Below are positions 1 through 8,372 of a stretch of DNA of 64,000 bases, piece after piece. Location of the stretch: the NCBI GenBank assembly GCA_017644005.1, contig JAEPMJ010000001.1, forward strand, positions 434,001 to 498,000, read 5' to 3'. The notes under the pieces were generated by a model. The model was not told the origin of the DNA. It made no database searches and worked only from the letters and a program-made list of their open reading frames with translations. A program made the translations under genes and the position numbers. Each line of letters opens with the position of its first letter. The first letter of the stretch is position 1. Origin of the DNA: Rhizobiaceae bacterium. Its GTDB lineage: Bacteria > Pseudomonadota > Alphaproteobacteria > Rhizobiales > Rhizobiaceae.

Positions 1-304
1 TGCCATTGCGCCGTGCCAGGCTCCAGACCTGACTGACCGGCTCTTTGCCTTCCTCATAGGCGAGGCCATCGCTGGAATGCGTCCAGGTCTCGCCCAGATC
101 GTCAGACTTCCACACCGCAGGGCCGAACCACTCGGAGCCACCGCCGGCATAGATCGTGCCGGACTCGGGGTCGGCGATTGCATGGTTGATCGGCCAGTGC
201 TCGCAATACGGCCCGCGCAGCGCCCAGTTTTTGCGCGCGCCATCGCTTTCGGCGATGAAGAGACCTTTCTTCGTGCCGACCAGAACCAGTACCTTTTCAG
301 CCAT
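1..304 (-). CDS. BNR/WD40-like repeat protein (exo-alpha-sialidase superfamily), 3' end outside window
   Basis: The reverse strand reads an open frame from an ATG at 302-304 to the window edge, giving about 101 N-terminal residues and no stop. The protein starts MAEKVLVLVGTKKGLFIAES and contains SDDLGETWTHSSDG, an Asp-box (S-x-D-x-G-x-T-W) typical of BNR/sialidase-like beta-propellers. A GGAGCAC ribosome site lies just before the ATG. It is divergent from the MarR gene at 415, which may control it. Proteins of this sort are often cytosolic propellers of unknown substrate, so no enzymatic role is claimed. The fold assignment is good; the function is open. Confidence 0.75.
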   Translation of the reverse strand, partial: MAEKVLVLVGTKKGLFIAESDGARKNWALRGPYCEHWPINHAIADPESGTIYAGGGSEWFGPAVWKSDDLGETWTHSSDGLAYEEGKEPVSQVWSLARRNG

Positions 305-388
305 GTGCTCCTCCAAGCGGTTTGGCCATCTCTCCCGTCAAGGACGCATGGCAGCCCAGCGCTACGACATCCCGTTCTGGACAATTAG

Positions 389-400
389 GTTGATACCAAC
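389..400. promoter_or_regulatory. Possible MarR operator between divergent genes
   Basis: The 110-bp gap between the BNR gene and the MarR gene holds the short inverted repeat GTTGATACCAAC, 15 bases before the MarR ATG. MarR proteins usually bind such palindromes in the gap next to their own gene. The arms are only 4 bp, so this is a weak inference. Confidence 0.25.
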
Positions 401-414
401 ATAGTCTGATTTTC

Positions 415-861
415 ATGTCAAAGCAGACCGAGCCCAGTTTCGCCACCACCCTTCATGTGCGCGACACCTGTATGTGCCTGCATGTCCAGAGAACCGCCCG
501 GGCGCTGGCACGCAGGTTTGACGAAGCGCTCAAACCGTTCGGCCTCACCAACCAGCAGTTTTCGCTACTCATGTCGCTCAACAGACCGGCACCGCCGCGC
601 ATGAAGGAGGTCGCAAGCCTGCTTGCGCTCGACCGCACCACGCTCACAGCCAACCTCAAAGTCCTCGAACGCCGCGGACTTGTGAACAGCACTTCCGACC
701 CGAAAGACCGTCGCTCGCGGCTGCTCCTGCTTACCGATGCCGGACGCGAACGGCTTGCTGCCGCTTTGCCGGCCTGGGCTCAGACCGAAGCGGAAGTGGA
801 GGCGCTTCTGAAGTTCGGCACGGCGGATGAGGTGCGCGCCGACCTCGAGGCTATGAGTTAG
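415..861 (+). CDS. MarR-family transcriptional regulator
   Basis: The 148-residue protein has the MarR winged-helix layout: a dimerisation helix, the recognition region MKEVASLLALDRTTLTANLK at about residues 63-82, and the wing DPKDRRSRLLLLTDAG. Two cysteines in TCMCLHVQRTAR near residue 20 are a feature of a MarR subgroup and could sense oxidants or electrophiles; that part is inference. The ATG at 415 has no clear ribosome site upstream, so a very short leader is possible. It is divergent from the BNR-repeat gene and overlaps the 3' end of the ModE-like gene by 11 bp in convergent orientation. Confidence 0.85.
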   Translation: MSKQTEPSFATTLHVRDTCMCLHVQRTARALARRFDEALKPFGLTNQQFSLLMSLNRPAPPRMKEVASLLALDRTTLTANLKVLERRGLVNSTSDPKDRRSRLLLLTDAGRERLAAALPAWAQTEAEVEALLKFGTADEVRADLEAMS

Positions 862-1198
862 CGCTTTCCGACACATCGAGCATCGCGTCGATATGTTCCT
901 GTGCGGCTTTTGCGGCAGCCCGTTCAATTGCCCGGAATCGCAGGAGCAGCCTTTTGCCCGCATCCGTCAGCTGCGCGCCGCCGCCCTGGGCCCCGCCGGC
1001 CCTCGTTTCCACAACCGGCGTGCCGAGCAGGTGGCTCGTCTCGTCAACCAGATCCCAGGCGCGCCTGTAAGACATGCCCATCGCGCGCGCTCCTGACGAG
1101 ATCGATCCGGTTTCCGCGATCTTTTCCAGAAGCGCGACCTTACCCGGTCCAACGCGGCCGCCGCCCTCGAAGTCGATGCGCAGTCTGAGTACGGGAAT
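851..1198 (-). CDS. ModE-type HTH regulator (N-terminal domain only), apparent AUU start
   Basis: This 115-residue protein matches the stand-alone LysR-like winged helix of ModE: GPGKVALLEKIAETGSIS, then MGMSYRRAWDLVDE, then a GGAQGGGAQLTDAG wing. It lacks the C-terminal molybdate-binding TOBE domains of E. coli ModE. The conserved N-terminus (LRLRIDFEGGGRVGPG) extends 39 codons upstream of the first in-frame ATG at 1081, so 1081 cannot be the start. A strong AAGGAGG overlapping the modC stop is followed after 7 bases by an in-frame ATT at 1196-1198, with no ATG, GTG or TTG in range. I therefore place the start at AUU, translationally coupled to modC. Family confidence is high; the start is inferred. 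Confidence 0.8.
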   Translation of the reverse strand: MPVLRLRIDFEGGGRVGPGKVALLEKIAETGSISSGARAMGMSYRRAWDLVDETSHLLGTPVVETRAGGAQGGGAQLTDAGKRLLLRFRAIERAAAKAAQEHIDAMLDVSESANS

Positions 1199-1211
1199 CG
1201 CAGGACCTCCT

Positions 1212-2306
1212 TCAGCTGCCGGCCGCTGTCGAACCGGTCGGGCCGACGCTGACTGTCTTCACAACAACAAAGACGCGCTGCCCGAGCTCCAGCTGCAGCC
1301 GCACCGCGGAGAGTTTCGTTATGCGTGCAACGATGATCTCGCCGGCGCAGTCGACGCGGGCATCGAACAGATTGTCAGTGACCGGCTCCAGCTCCGCCAG
1401 CGTGCCGGCGAGCACGTTCTGCGCGCTCAAGCCAACGGGCTTTTCCGTCGCCACCATCACATCGCGCGCGCGCAGCCTCACCCGGATTGTCGTGCCCAGG
1501 TTCGCCGCTATTCTGGGCACGAGAATCTCGCCGACGGCGGAGCGCAGGCGCGACACGCCAAACACCTGATCATGACCCGAAACGCGCATATCGAGCACCG
1601 CGCCGCCTTCGCCCATCTCGTCCGCCGGAAGAAGGTCGAGCCGCGAGAGAATGGCCGATGCCGGTCCCGCCGCGGCTACCTCGCCCTCGCGCATGACAAC
1701 GACATCGGTTGCTAGCCGGGAAACCTCCGCAACCGAGTGACTGACGTAAACGATGGGGATGGCGGCCTCGTCGCGCAGCCGCTCGACATAGGGCAGTATT
1801 TCGCTCTTGCGCGCTTCATCGAGCGAGGCGAGCGGCTCGTCCATCAGGATGAGGCGCGGGCTTGCGAGCAATGCGCGACCGATGGCGACACGCTGCTTTT
1901 CACCGCCTGACAGCCGCTCCGGCCGTCGGCCAAGCAGCGGGCCAATGCCAAGAAGTTCGACCACCGTATCGAATTCGGCATAACGTTCGCCACGCGGTGC
2001 AAAAAAGCGACCATAGCGCAGGTTTTGTGCAACGGTCAGATGCGGGAAGAGCCGCGCGTCCTGGAACACGTAACCAATGCGCCTTCTGGACGCTGGCAGC
2101 ACAATGCGGCTGCTGGTGTCGGTCAGCGTCCGACCATCAACGGTAATGCGACCGCTGTCAGGCCGGACCAGTCCGGCGATGAGATTGACGAGCGTGGTTT
2201 TGCCGGAACCCGAGGCACCGAAAAGTGCCGTCAACCTGCCTGCGGTCTCAAATGCCGCTTGCAACGTGAAGTCGCCGACGCGACGCGTGACATCAACGCT
2301 TAGCAT
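1212..2306 (-). CDS. modC: Molybdate ABC transporter ATP-binding protein ModC
   Basis: The 364-residue protein energises molybdate import. It shows Walker A GASGSGKTT, the Q-loop GYVFQDARLFPHLTV, signature LSGGEKQRVAIGRALL, Walker B LILMDEPLASLD and an H-loop (YVSHS). The last ~110 residues form a MOP/TOBE-like domain (SAQNVLAGTLAELEPV), the usual ModC tail. I chose the ATG at 2304-2306 rather than the GTG one codon upstream because GGAAGG sits 6 bases before it. The ATG overlaps the modB stop as TGATG, indicating translational coupling. It is the third gene of modA-modB-modC and is followed by the ModE-like gene. Confidence 0.95.
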   Translation of the reverse strand: MLSVDVTRRVGDFTLQAAFETAGRLTALFGASGSGKTTLVNLIAGLVRPDSGRITVDGRTLTDTSSRIVLPASRRRIGYVFQDARLFPHLTVAQNLRYGRFFAPRGERYAEFDTVVELLGIGPLLGRRPERLSGGEKQRVAIGRALLASPRLILMDEPLASLDEARKSEILPYVERLRDEAAIPIVYVSHSVAEVSRLATDVVVMREGEVAAAGPASAILSRLDLLPADEMGEGGAVLDMRVSGHDQVFGVSRLRSAVGEILVPRIAANLGTTIRVRLRARDVMVATEKPVGLSAQNVLAGTLAELEPVTDNLFDARVDCAGEIIVARITKLSAVRLQLELGQRVFVVVKTVSVGPTGSTAAGS

Positions 2307-3010
2307 CACGCGCCTTCCATGCGGCGTGCGAGGCGGCGTGCCAGCAATTCAGAGCCGATGAGTGCTGCCATGGAAATGGCAATGGAAATGACGGTCAGCC
2401 GGATTGCCGCGCTCTCGCCGCCCGGCACCTGCAGGAAAGTGTATATAGCGGTGGGCAGGGTTTGCGTTTCGCCGGGAATGTTGGAGACGAAGGTGATCGT
2501 GGCGCCGAACTCGCCCATCGCCTTGGCGAATGCGAGGATCATGCCGGCAAGAATGCCAGGCAGCGCGAGCGGCAAGGTGACGGTTGCGAACACCCAGATG
2601 CGGCTCGCGCCGAGCGTTGAGGCTGCGGCCTCAAGTTTCCGGTCGACAGCTTCCAGCGAAAGCCGAATGGCGCGAACCATCAGAGGAAAGCCCATCACCG
2701 CGCAGGCGAGTGCCGCGCCTGTCCAGCGGAATGAGAAGGTGATGCCCAGATAATCAGCGAAGAACACGCCCGCGGGGCCTTTGGCGCCGAAGCTCAGAAG
2801 CAGGAGATAGCCCGTCACCACGGGAGGCATGATCAGCGGCAGGTGCACCAGACCGTCGAGCAGGATGCGGCCCGGAAAGCGGCCCCGCGCCAGCACCAGC
2901 GCGACCAGAATGCCGAATGGCAGGCTGGCTAGCGTGGCCCAGAATGCGATACGCAGCGACAGTTTTACTGCGCTCCATTCGTCCGGGCCAAGACCAATCC
3001 AGTCTGTCAT
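2306..3010 (-). CDS. modB: Molybdate ABC transporter permease ModB
   Basis: The 234-residue inner-membrane protein has about five hydrophobic segments and the binding-protein-dependent transport loop EAASTLGASRIWVFATVTLP, which docks on ModC. Length and sequence fit ModB (typically 220-235 residues). It begins 9 bp after modA ends and overlaps modC by one base, so the operon is tightly packed. The start ATG at 3008-3010 has GGAGAG upstream. Confidence 0.95.
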   Translation of the reverse strand: MTDWIGLGPDEWSAVKLSLRIAFWATLASLPFGILVALVLARGRFPGRILLDGLVHLPLIMPPVVTGYLLLLSFGAKGPAGVFFADYLGITFSFRWTGAALACAVMGFPLMVRAIRLSLEAVDRKLEAAASTLGASRIWVFATVTLPLALPGILAGMILAFAKAMGEFGATITFVSNIPGETQTLPTAIYTFLQVPGGESAAIRLTVISIAISMAALIGSELLARRLARRMEGA

Positions 3011-3019
3011 GGGCTCTCC

Positions 3020-3820
3020 TCAGCCATTTTGGTTCGCCAATATTTGAAAGCCGTGAGCCTGGAAGATCGCGCGCGCGGCAACGCCGCGGAGAAACGAGAT
3101 AAAGGCGTCCGCACCGGGAACTTTCGAGCCGGAAAGAACCGCCGCAGGATAAACGATCCGCGGATGCAAAACCTCCGGAAACACATCGATGGTGCGGACA
3201 TTTGTGTCCGCATTCGCATCCGTTTGGTAGACGATTCCGAACGGCGCCTCACCAGTCGAGACAAGCGCAAGGGCTGCGCGCACATTCTCCGCCTGCGCCA
3301 GCTTGCCCGACACTGCATTCCAGACGCCGAGCGATTCCAGCGCTGCCCTGGCATACCGTCCGGCGGGCACTGCATCGGTGTTGGCGACCGCCAGCCGGCC
3401 ATCGCCAAGAAGCGCCGAAAGACCGAAGCCGGGCGCTATATTCGCCGTGAGTTCGGAGCCGGAAGCCGCCACAAGAACTAGCCGGTTGCCGAACAACACG
3501 GTTTTGCTTTTCAAATCGACCAGCCCGCGTTCCGACAGCCAGTTCATCCAGTCGGCATCGGCGGAGATAAAGATGTCGGCGGGTGCGCCCTGGTCGATCT
3601 GCCGGGCAAGCGCCGAGCTGCCGGCGTATGACACAACCACGTGCCGGCCGGTCGTCGTTTGGTAGGCGCGGGACACTTCATCCAGAGCATCCTTCAGGCT
3701 CGAAGCGGCAAATACCAGCAACCGCTCCTCGGCGTCAGCCGCGCGCGGCAGCCCGACCGCGCAGAGGAGCAGACCAAATGCCAACAGGGCCGCACCTATA
3801 CGGTTTCGCACTTGGCTCAC
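3020..3820 (-). CDS. modA: Molybdate-binding periplasmic protein ModA
   Basis: ModA binds molybdate or tungstate in the periplasm and delivers it to ModBC. The mature part begins LLVFAASSLKDALDEVS and contains YAGSSALARQI and GAPADIFISADADWM, all ModA hallmarks, with a Sec signal peptide ahead of them. No ATG is available. The frame could open at TTG 3841, but the inferred transcription start is near 3844, leaving no leader. I prefer the GTG at 3818-3820, giving 266 residues and a clean signal peptide MSQVRNRIGAALLAFGLLL. The exact start remains uncertain. Expression is probably shut off by molybdate-loaded ModE at the Mo-box upstream. Confidence 0.9.
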   Translation of the reverse strand: MSQVRNRIGAALLAFGLLLCAVGLPRAADAEERLLVFAASSLKDALDEVSRAYQTTTGRHVVVSYAGSSALARQIDQGAPADIFISADADWMNWLSERGLVDLKSKTVLFGNRLVLVAASGSELTANIAPGFGLSALLGDGRLAVANTDAVPAGRYARAALESLGVWNAVSGKLAQAENVRAALALVSTGEAPFGIVYQTDANADTNVRTIDVFPEVLHPRIVYPAAVLSGSKVPGADAFISFLRGVAARAIFQAHGFQILANQNG

Positions 3821-3849
3821 AGGGTGTACCAACAATAACAAATCGGTTC

Positions 3850-3879
3850 CGTTATATACGCTTGCGCATAACGATCAAT
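3850..3879 (-). promoter_or_regulatory. Mo-box (ModE operator) nested in the modA promoter
   Basis: Bases 3850-3873 read CGTTATATA-N6-CGCATAACG, close to the known ModE operator of two CGNTATATA-like arms around 6 bp; 7 of 9 positions pair between the arms. On the minus strand a sigma70-like promoter is superimposed: -35 ATTGAT (3874-3879), 17-bp spacer, -10 TATAAC (3851-3856). Bound ModE would block RNA polymerase, the known mechanism for molybdate repression. Confidence 0.75.
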
Positions 3880-3919
3880 GCGGATCGGCGAGTGGACAAT
3901 GCGAACCGACGCAGAGAGA

Positions 3920-3959
3920 TTGACCCCACCGAGCGATTGCAACATACTCGGTAGTATGT
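3920..3959 (+). promoter_or_regulatory. Promoter of the beta-oxidation operon with an overlapping TetR-like operator
   Basis: A good sigma70-like promoter reads TTGACC (3920-3925), 17-bp spacer, CATACT (3943-3948). The -10 hexamer lies inside a perfect inverted repeat, ACATACT-CGGT-AGTATGT (3942-3959), that looks like operators of TetR-family repressors. It ends 20 bp before the pcaD-like start, so a bound repressor would block initiation. No tetR gene lies in this window, so the regulator would act from elsewhere. Confidence 0.6.
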
Positions 3960-3979
3960 CGGCTTTGGGAGGAGAGCGC

Positions 3980-4762
3980 ATGCGTTTCGCCCGTGTAAAC
4001 GGCGTCGTGATTCACCACACAGTGCGTGGTGCGCCGGATCGACCGGCAATCGTGTTTTCGAATTCGCTCGGCACGGATTTCCGTATCTGGGATGCGGTGG
4101 CATCGGAATTGGAGCGAGACTACCGGCTTGTGCTTTACGACAAGCGCGGGCATGGGCTCTCCGAAGCAACGCCGGCTCCTTACGCGCTGACAGATCATGT
4201 CGGCGATCTTTCCGCCCTCATCGACCATCTCGGCCTCAAAAGCGCTTCCATCGTCGGCCTCTCGGTCGGCGGTCTGATCGCACAGGGCCTCGCCGCGCTT
4301 CGGCCGGAACTGGTGGAGCGGCTGGTGCTTTGCGACACGGCGCACAAGATCGGCTCCGACGAATTGTGGAATGCACGCATCGATGCCGTCGTCAAAAGCG
4401 GCATCGCCTCGATATCGGGACAGATACTGGAGCGCTGGTTCACCCCCGCGTTTCGCGATCCCGCCAATGCGGATTTCATTGGCTACACCGCGATGCTGGA
4501 ACGCACCACGGTCGACGGTTATGCCGGCACCTGTGCAGCGCTGCGCGATGCCGATCTGACGGAATCCACACGCGCTCTGAAGATACCCGTCCTTTGCATC
4601 GTCGGCGACCAGGACGGGTCGACTCCGCCTGATCTCGTGCGCTCGACAGCCAATCTTGTCGAGGGTGCGCGCTTCGAAATCGTACAAGATGCCGGCCACC
4701 TGCCCTGTATTGAACAGCCGGCGGCGACCGCCGCCCTTATCCGGAATTTCTTGCAGCATTGA
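3980..4762 (+). CDS. pcaD: 3-oxoadipate enol-lactonase-like alpha/beta hydrolase
   Basis: The 260-residue alpha/beta hydrolase resembles PcaD, which opens 3-oxoadipate enol-lactone in the beta-ketoadipate pathway. It shows the oxyanion-hole segment FSNSLGTDFRIWD, the nucleophile elbow GLSVGG (Ser at about 95), the acid region GDQDGSTPP, and the catalytic His in DAGHLPCIEQP. The ATG at 3980 is chosen over an earlier in-frame ATG at 3878 because GGGAGGAGA precedes it and the product then has the normal PcaD length. It heads a run of beta-oxidation genes rather than other pca genes, so the true substrate may be a related lactone or ester. The symbol rests on similarity only. Confidence 0.75.
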   Translation: MRFARVNGVVIHHTVRGAPDRPAIVFSNSLGTDFRIWDAVASELERDYRLVLYDKRGHGLSEATPAPYALTDHVGDLSALIDHLGLKSASIVGLSVGGLIAQGLAALRPELVERLVLCDTAHKIGSDELWNARIDAVVKSGIASISGQILERWFTPAFRDPANADFIGYTAMLERTTVDGYAGTCAALRDADLTESTRALKIPVLCIVGDQDGSTPPDLVRSTANLVEGARFEIVQDAGHLPCIEQPAATAALIRNFLQH

Positions 4763-4793
4763 TGCCGTCGCTGGCACCGTAACAGGAGAAAGA

Positions 4794-6884
4794 ATGAGCA
4801 ACATCGTCACGACGCGGCGCGAAGGCGACATCGCGGTCATCACGCTGGACAATCCGCCAGTCAACGCGCTCAGCTTTCGCCTGCGCGAACCGCTTTATGC
4901 CGCGCTGGAGACGCTCGGCACAGACAACGGCGTGAAGGCGATCGTTATCGCCTGCGCCGGGCGCACCTTCATCGCCGGCGCGGACATCACCGAGTTCGGA
5001 ACGGAAAACGCAATGAAGCGGCCCAACCTGCCGGACTTGTGTGCCTTGCTTGAAGATATGCCGAAGCCGGTCGTTGCCGCCATTCACGGCACCGCATTCG
5101 GAGGCGGGCTGGAGCTTGCGCTCGCCTGTCATTTCAGGGTCGCAGTGCCGTCGGCGAAACTTGGCCTGCCGGAAGTGAAGCTCGGCCTGCTGCCGGGTTC
5201 CGGCGGCACGGCACGGCTGCCGCGCATTGTCGGCCCCGAAAAAGCGCTGAAGATGATCGTGTCGGGCAACCCGATCGGCGCCGCCGATGCGGCCAAGGCA
5301 GGCTTGGTCGACGCGATCGCCGAAGGCGATCTCGGCGAGGACGCCGTTTTGTTCGCGAAGGCCAAGCTCGCAGAGCACGCGCCGCTGGTACGGGTGCGCG
5401 ACCGCGACGAAAAACTCGCCGAGACACGCGCCAACACCGAAGGTTTCGAAGGGCTGATCAAGGAAGTGACGCGCAAGGCGCGCGGTCTGGAAGCGCCGGT
5501 GATGGCGGCGGCAGCCGTGCGCAACGCAATCGAGATGGATTTCGACGCGGCGCTCAAGGCCGAACGCGACGCCTTCATTCACCTAGTACAGGGCGACCAG
5601 TCGCGCGCCCAGCGCCACCTCTTCTTCGCCGAACGCGAGGCAGCCAAGGTTGCCGGCGTCGGCAAGGATGTGCAGCCGCGGCAGATCAAACGGGCCGGCG
5701 TCATCGGCGCCGGCACAATGGGTGGCGGCATCGCGATGTCGCTGGCGAATGGCGGAGTACCGGTTACAATTCTTGAAATGACAGACGAAGCGCTGGAGCG
5801 CGGACTTGGCACGATCGCCAAAAACTATTCCGTTTCAGTCGAGCGCGGCTCGATCAGCGTCGGGGAGAAAGACGCCAGGCTCGGCCGTATTGCCGGCACG
5901 ACCGACTATGGCGACCTCGCAGATTGCGACCTCATCATCGAAGCGGTGTTCGAAGAAATGCCGATCAAGAAGGAAGTGTTCGGGAAGCTCGACGCCGTCG
6001 CCAAACCCGGCGCCGTTCTCGCCAGCAATACGTCCTATCTCGACGTCAACGAAATCGCCGCCTCAACAAGCCGCCCGCAGGACGTGGTCGGCATGCATTT
6101 CTTCTCGCCGGCCAATGTGATGCGGCTTCTGGAAATCGTGCGCGGCGACAAGACCGCACCCGATGTTCTCGCGACCGCGCTTGAGGCCGGGCGGCGCATG
6201 CGCAAGGTGCCCGTCGTGGTTGGCGTGTGCCACGGCTTCGTCGGCAACCGCATGCTTTCGGCACGGTCTTCGGAAGGCGAGGCGCTGCTTCTGGAGGGAG
6301 CAACTCCGGAAGAGATCGACAAGGCATTTCTCGATTTCGGCTGGCCGATGGGTCCATTCCAGATGGGCGATCTCGCCGGGCTCGACATTGGCTGGCGCAA
6401 CCGCAAATCGCTGGGCAAGACGGCGGTCATCGGCGATGCGCTGTGCGAGTTGGGCCGCTTCGGCCAGAAGACCGGCAAGGGCTTCTACCTCTATGAGGAC
6501 GGCTCCCGGAAACCGAAACCCGACCCTGAGGTCAACGCCTTGATCGAGGAGAAGGCGAAAGAGGCGGGCATCAACCGACGCGCCATTTCAGCCGAGGAAA
6601 TCATCGAGCGCTCGCTTTATCCGATGGTGAACGAGGGCGCGAAAATTCTCGAAGAGAAGATCGCACAACGTCCATCCGACATCGATATCGTATGGACCAA
6701 CGGCTACGGTTTTCCGATCGGCAAGGGTGGCCCGATGTTCTGGGCCGACCTCGTGGGGCTGCCGAAAATCGTGGAGCGGCTCGAATACTGGTACGGCAAG
6801 ACCGGCAACGAGGTCTTCAAGCCGGCTGCTTCGATCAAACAGCTGGCAGCGACCGGCGGCAGCTTTTCGGCACGTCCCGCATAG
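4794..6884 (+). CDS. Multifunctional beta-oxidation enzyme: enoyl-CoA hydratase / 3-hydroxyacyl-CoA dehydrogenase
   Basis: The 696-residue fusion joins an N-terminal crotonase domain (residues 1-190; CoA oxyanion loop FIAGADITEFG, catalytic glutamates in GGGLELALACH and LPEVKLGLLPGSGGTA) to an NAD-binding 3-hydroxyacyl-CoA dehydrogenase (from about 298; GVIGAGTMGGGIAM) and a duplicated C-terminal HAD domain (FVGNRMLSA). It performs hydration and dehydrogenation of trans-2-enoyl-CoA. The ATG at 4794 follows AGGAGAAAGA and lies 31 bp after the hydrolase gene. The length fits the monomeric FadB/FadJ-type proteins of alphaproteobacteria; I do not choose between the fadB and fadJ names. Confidence 0.92.
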   Translation: MSNIVTTRREGDIAVITLDNPPVNALSFRLREPLYAALETLGTDNGVKAIVIACAGRTFIAGADITEFGTENAMKRPNLPDLCALLEDMPKPVVAAIHGTAFGGGLELALACHFRVAVPSAKLGLPEVKLGLLPGSGGTARLPRIVGPEKALKMIVSGNPIGAADAAKAGLVDAIAEGDLGEDAVLFAKAKLAEHAPLVRVRDRDEKLAETRANTEGFEGLIKEVTRKARGLEAPVMAAAAVRNAIEMDFDAALKAERDAFIHLVQGDQSRAQRHLFFAEREAAKVAGVGKDVQPRQIKRAGVIGAGTMGGGIAMSLANGGVPVTILEMTDEALERGLGTIAKNYSVSVERGSISVGEKDARLGRIAGTTDYGDLADCDLIIEAVFEEMPIKKEVFGKLDAVAKPGAVLASNTSYLDVNEIAASTSRPQDVVGMHFFSPANVMRLLEIVRGDKTAPDVLATALEAGRRMRKVPVVVGVCHGFVGNRMLSARSSEGEALLLEGATPEEIDKAFLDFGWPMGPFQMGDLAGLDIGWRNRKSLGKTAVIGDALCELGRFGQKTGKGFYLYEDGSRKPKPDPEVNALIEEKAKEAGINRRAISAEEIIERSLYPMVNEGAKILEEKIAQRPSDIDIVWTNGYGFPIGKGGPMFWADLVGLPKIVERLEYWYGKTGNEVFKPAASIKQLAATGGSFSARPA

Positions 6885-6888
6885 GCTG

Positions 6889-7179
6889 ATGGACCTCGCC
6901 AACGCCCCCTGGAAAGGCATCTATCCACCGGGACTTGCCCCGGACGCAAAGCCCGATGTCTATCCAGTTCACGATATCGTGGACCGGGTGGCAGCCGAGC
7001 GGGACAACAGCGAAACACCGGTTGTTGGTCGCAAGACCAGCTTCGTCGGCATGTTCAGGTCGACCGGTGCGCTGCCGCGCTGGCCAGCCGGCAACCATTC
7101 GAAACTCGAACTCAAGCAGGACAGGCCTGACCGGCGCAGAGCCGCCATGGCTTCGTTAAACACGAGGAGATTACCATGA
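6889..7179 (+). pseudogene. Probable relic of a long-chain acyl-CoA ligase N-terminus (fadD-like)
   Basis: A 96-codon frame starts four bases after the multifunctional enzyme stops. Its first ~40 residues (ANAPWKGIYPPGLAPDA ... VHDIVDRVAAERDN) look like the beginning of AMP-dependent acyl-CoA ligases, where a W-x-x-x-Y-P-P/E-G motif and an HDIVDRVAAE-like helix precede the ATP-binding core. Nothing after that resembles the ligase: the rest is Arg-rich, low in hydrophobics, and runs into the thiolase ribosome site, with TGA overlapping the thiolase ATG. I read it as the stump of an internally deleted fadD. It could instead be a small lineage-specific protein. Confidence 0.4.
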
Positions 7180-8357
7180 CCGAGGCGGTTATCGTTTCCA
7201 CTGCCCGCACGCCCGTCGGGAAGGCCTATCGCGGCGCCCTCAACGACACGCCCGGCGCTACCCTGGGCGGCCACGCGATCGCGGCGGCATTGGAACGTTC
7301 CGGCCTCGAAGGCGGCGAGATCGAAGACGTGGTGATGGGCTGCGCGATGCAGGAAGGCGCAACCGGGCTCAATGTGGCGCGGCGCGCGCTTATCACTGCC
7401 GGGCTGCCCGTAACCGTAGCCGGCACGACCATCGACCGTCAGTGCTCGTCCGGCCTGCAGTCGATGGCGGTGATCGCCAACGCGATCCGCAACGACGGGA
7501 TGACTGCGGGCATTGCCGGTGGCCTGGAATCGATCAGCCTGGTGCAAAACGACAAATACAACACCTACCGTCTGGTCGATGAAAAGCTGATGGACATGAA
7601 GCCGGAAGTCTATCTGCCGATGATCGACACCGCCGAGATCGTTGCCAAACGTTACGGCATCAGCCGCGAACGGCAGGACGAATATGGCCTCCAATGTCAG
7701 CGCCGCGTGGCGGCAGCACGTGAGGCAGGCCGCTTTGATGCCGAGATCGCGCCGATAGCCGTGCGCATGGCGGTTATCGACAAGGAAACGAAAGAGGTCA
7801 GCCACAAGGAACTGACGCTTTCGCATGACGAGGGCCCGCGCCCGGACACGACGGCCGAAGGGCTTGCCGGTTTGAAGCCGGTGCGCGAAGGCGGCTGCAT
7901 CACGGCGGGTAATGCGAGCCAATTGTCCGACGGCGCATCGGCCAACGTGATGATGAACACCACAGAGGCCGAAAGACGCGGCCTTGAACCGCTCGGTGTT
8001 TTCCGCGGTTTCGCGGTCGCCGGCTGCGAGCCGGACGAAATGGGCATAGGGCCGGTTTTCGCCGTTCCGCGCCTGCTGGAACGGCACGGCCTCAAGGTCG
8101 ACGATATCGGCTTGTGGGAACTCAACGAGGCTTTTGCGGTCCAGGTGCTTTATTGCCGCGACAAGCTCGGCATCGACCCCGAAAAACTCAATGTGAACGG
8201 CGGCGCGATCGCGCTCGGCCACCCCTATGGCATGAGCGGCTCCCGGCTTGCGGGTCACGCGCTCATCGAAGGCAAGCGCCGGGGCGTGAAATATGCAGTG
8301 GTCACCATGTGCGTTGGCGGCGGCATGGGTGCTGCCGGCCTGTTCGAGATCAACTGA
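7176..8357 (+). CDS. Acetyl-CoA C-acyltransferase (3-ketoacyl-CoA thiolase)
   Basis: The 393-residue thiolase cleaves 3-ketoacyl-CoA in the last step of beta-oxidation. It has the nucleophilic Cys90 in [11 protein letters not shown], the [17 protein letters not shown] histidine motif and the C-terminal [10 protein letters not shown] cysteine motif. GAGGAGA precedes the ATG. The gene sits between the multifunctional enzyme and two acyl-CoA dehydrogenases, so the cluster encodes a full degradation spiral apart from acyl activation. FadA-type length and order support fatty acid or phenylalkanoate substrates; the exact chain length cannot be read here. Confidence 0.92.
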   Translation: MTEAVIVSTARTPVGKAYRGALNDTPGATLGGHAIAAALERSGLEGGEIEDVVMGCAMQEGATGLNVARRALITAGLPVTVAGTTIDRQCSSGLQSMAVIANAIRNDGMTAGIAGGLESISLVQNDKYNTYRLVDEKLMDMKPEVYLPMIDTAEIVAKRYGISRERQDEYGLQCQRRVAAAREAGRFDAEIAPIAVRMAVIDKETKEVSHKELTLSHDEGPRPDTTAEGLAGLKPVREGGCITAGNASQLSDGASANVMMNTTEAERRGLEPLGVFRGFAVAGCEPDEMGIGPVFAVPRLLERHGLKVDDIGLWELNEAFAVQVLYCRDKLGIDPEKLNVNGGAIALGHPYGMSGSRLAGHALIEGKRRGVKYAVVTMCVGGGMGAAGLFEIN

Positions 8358-8372
8358 CGGAGGGAGGTTTCG

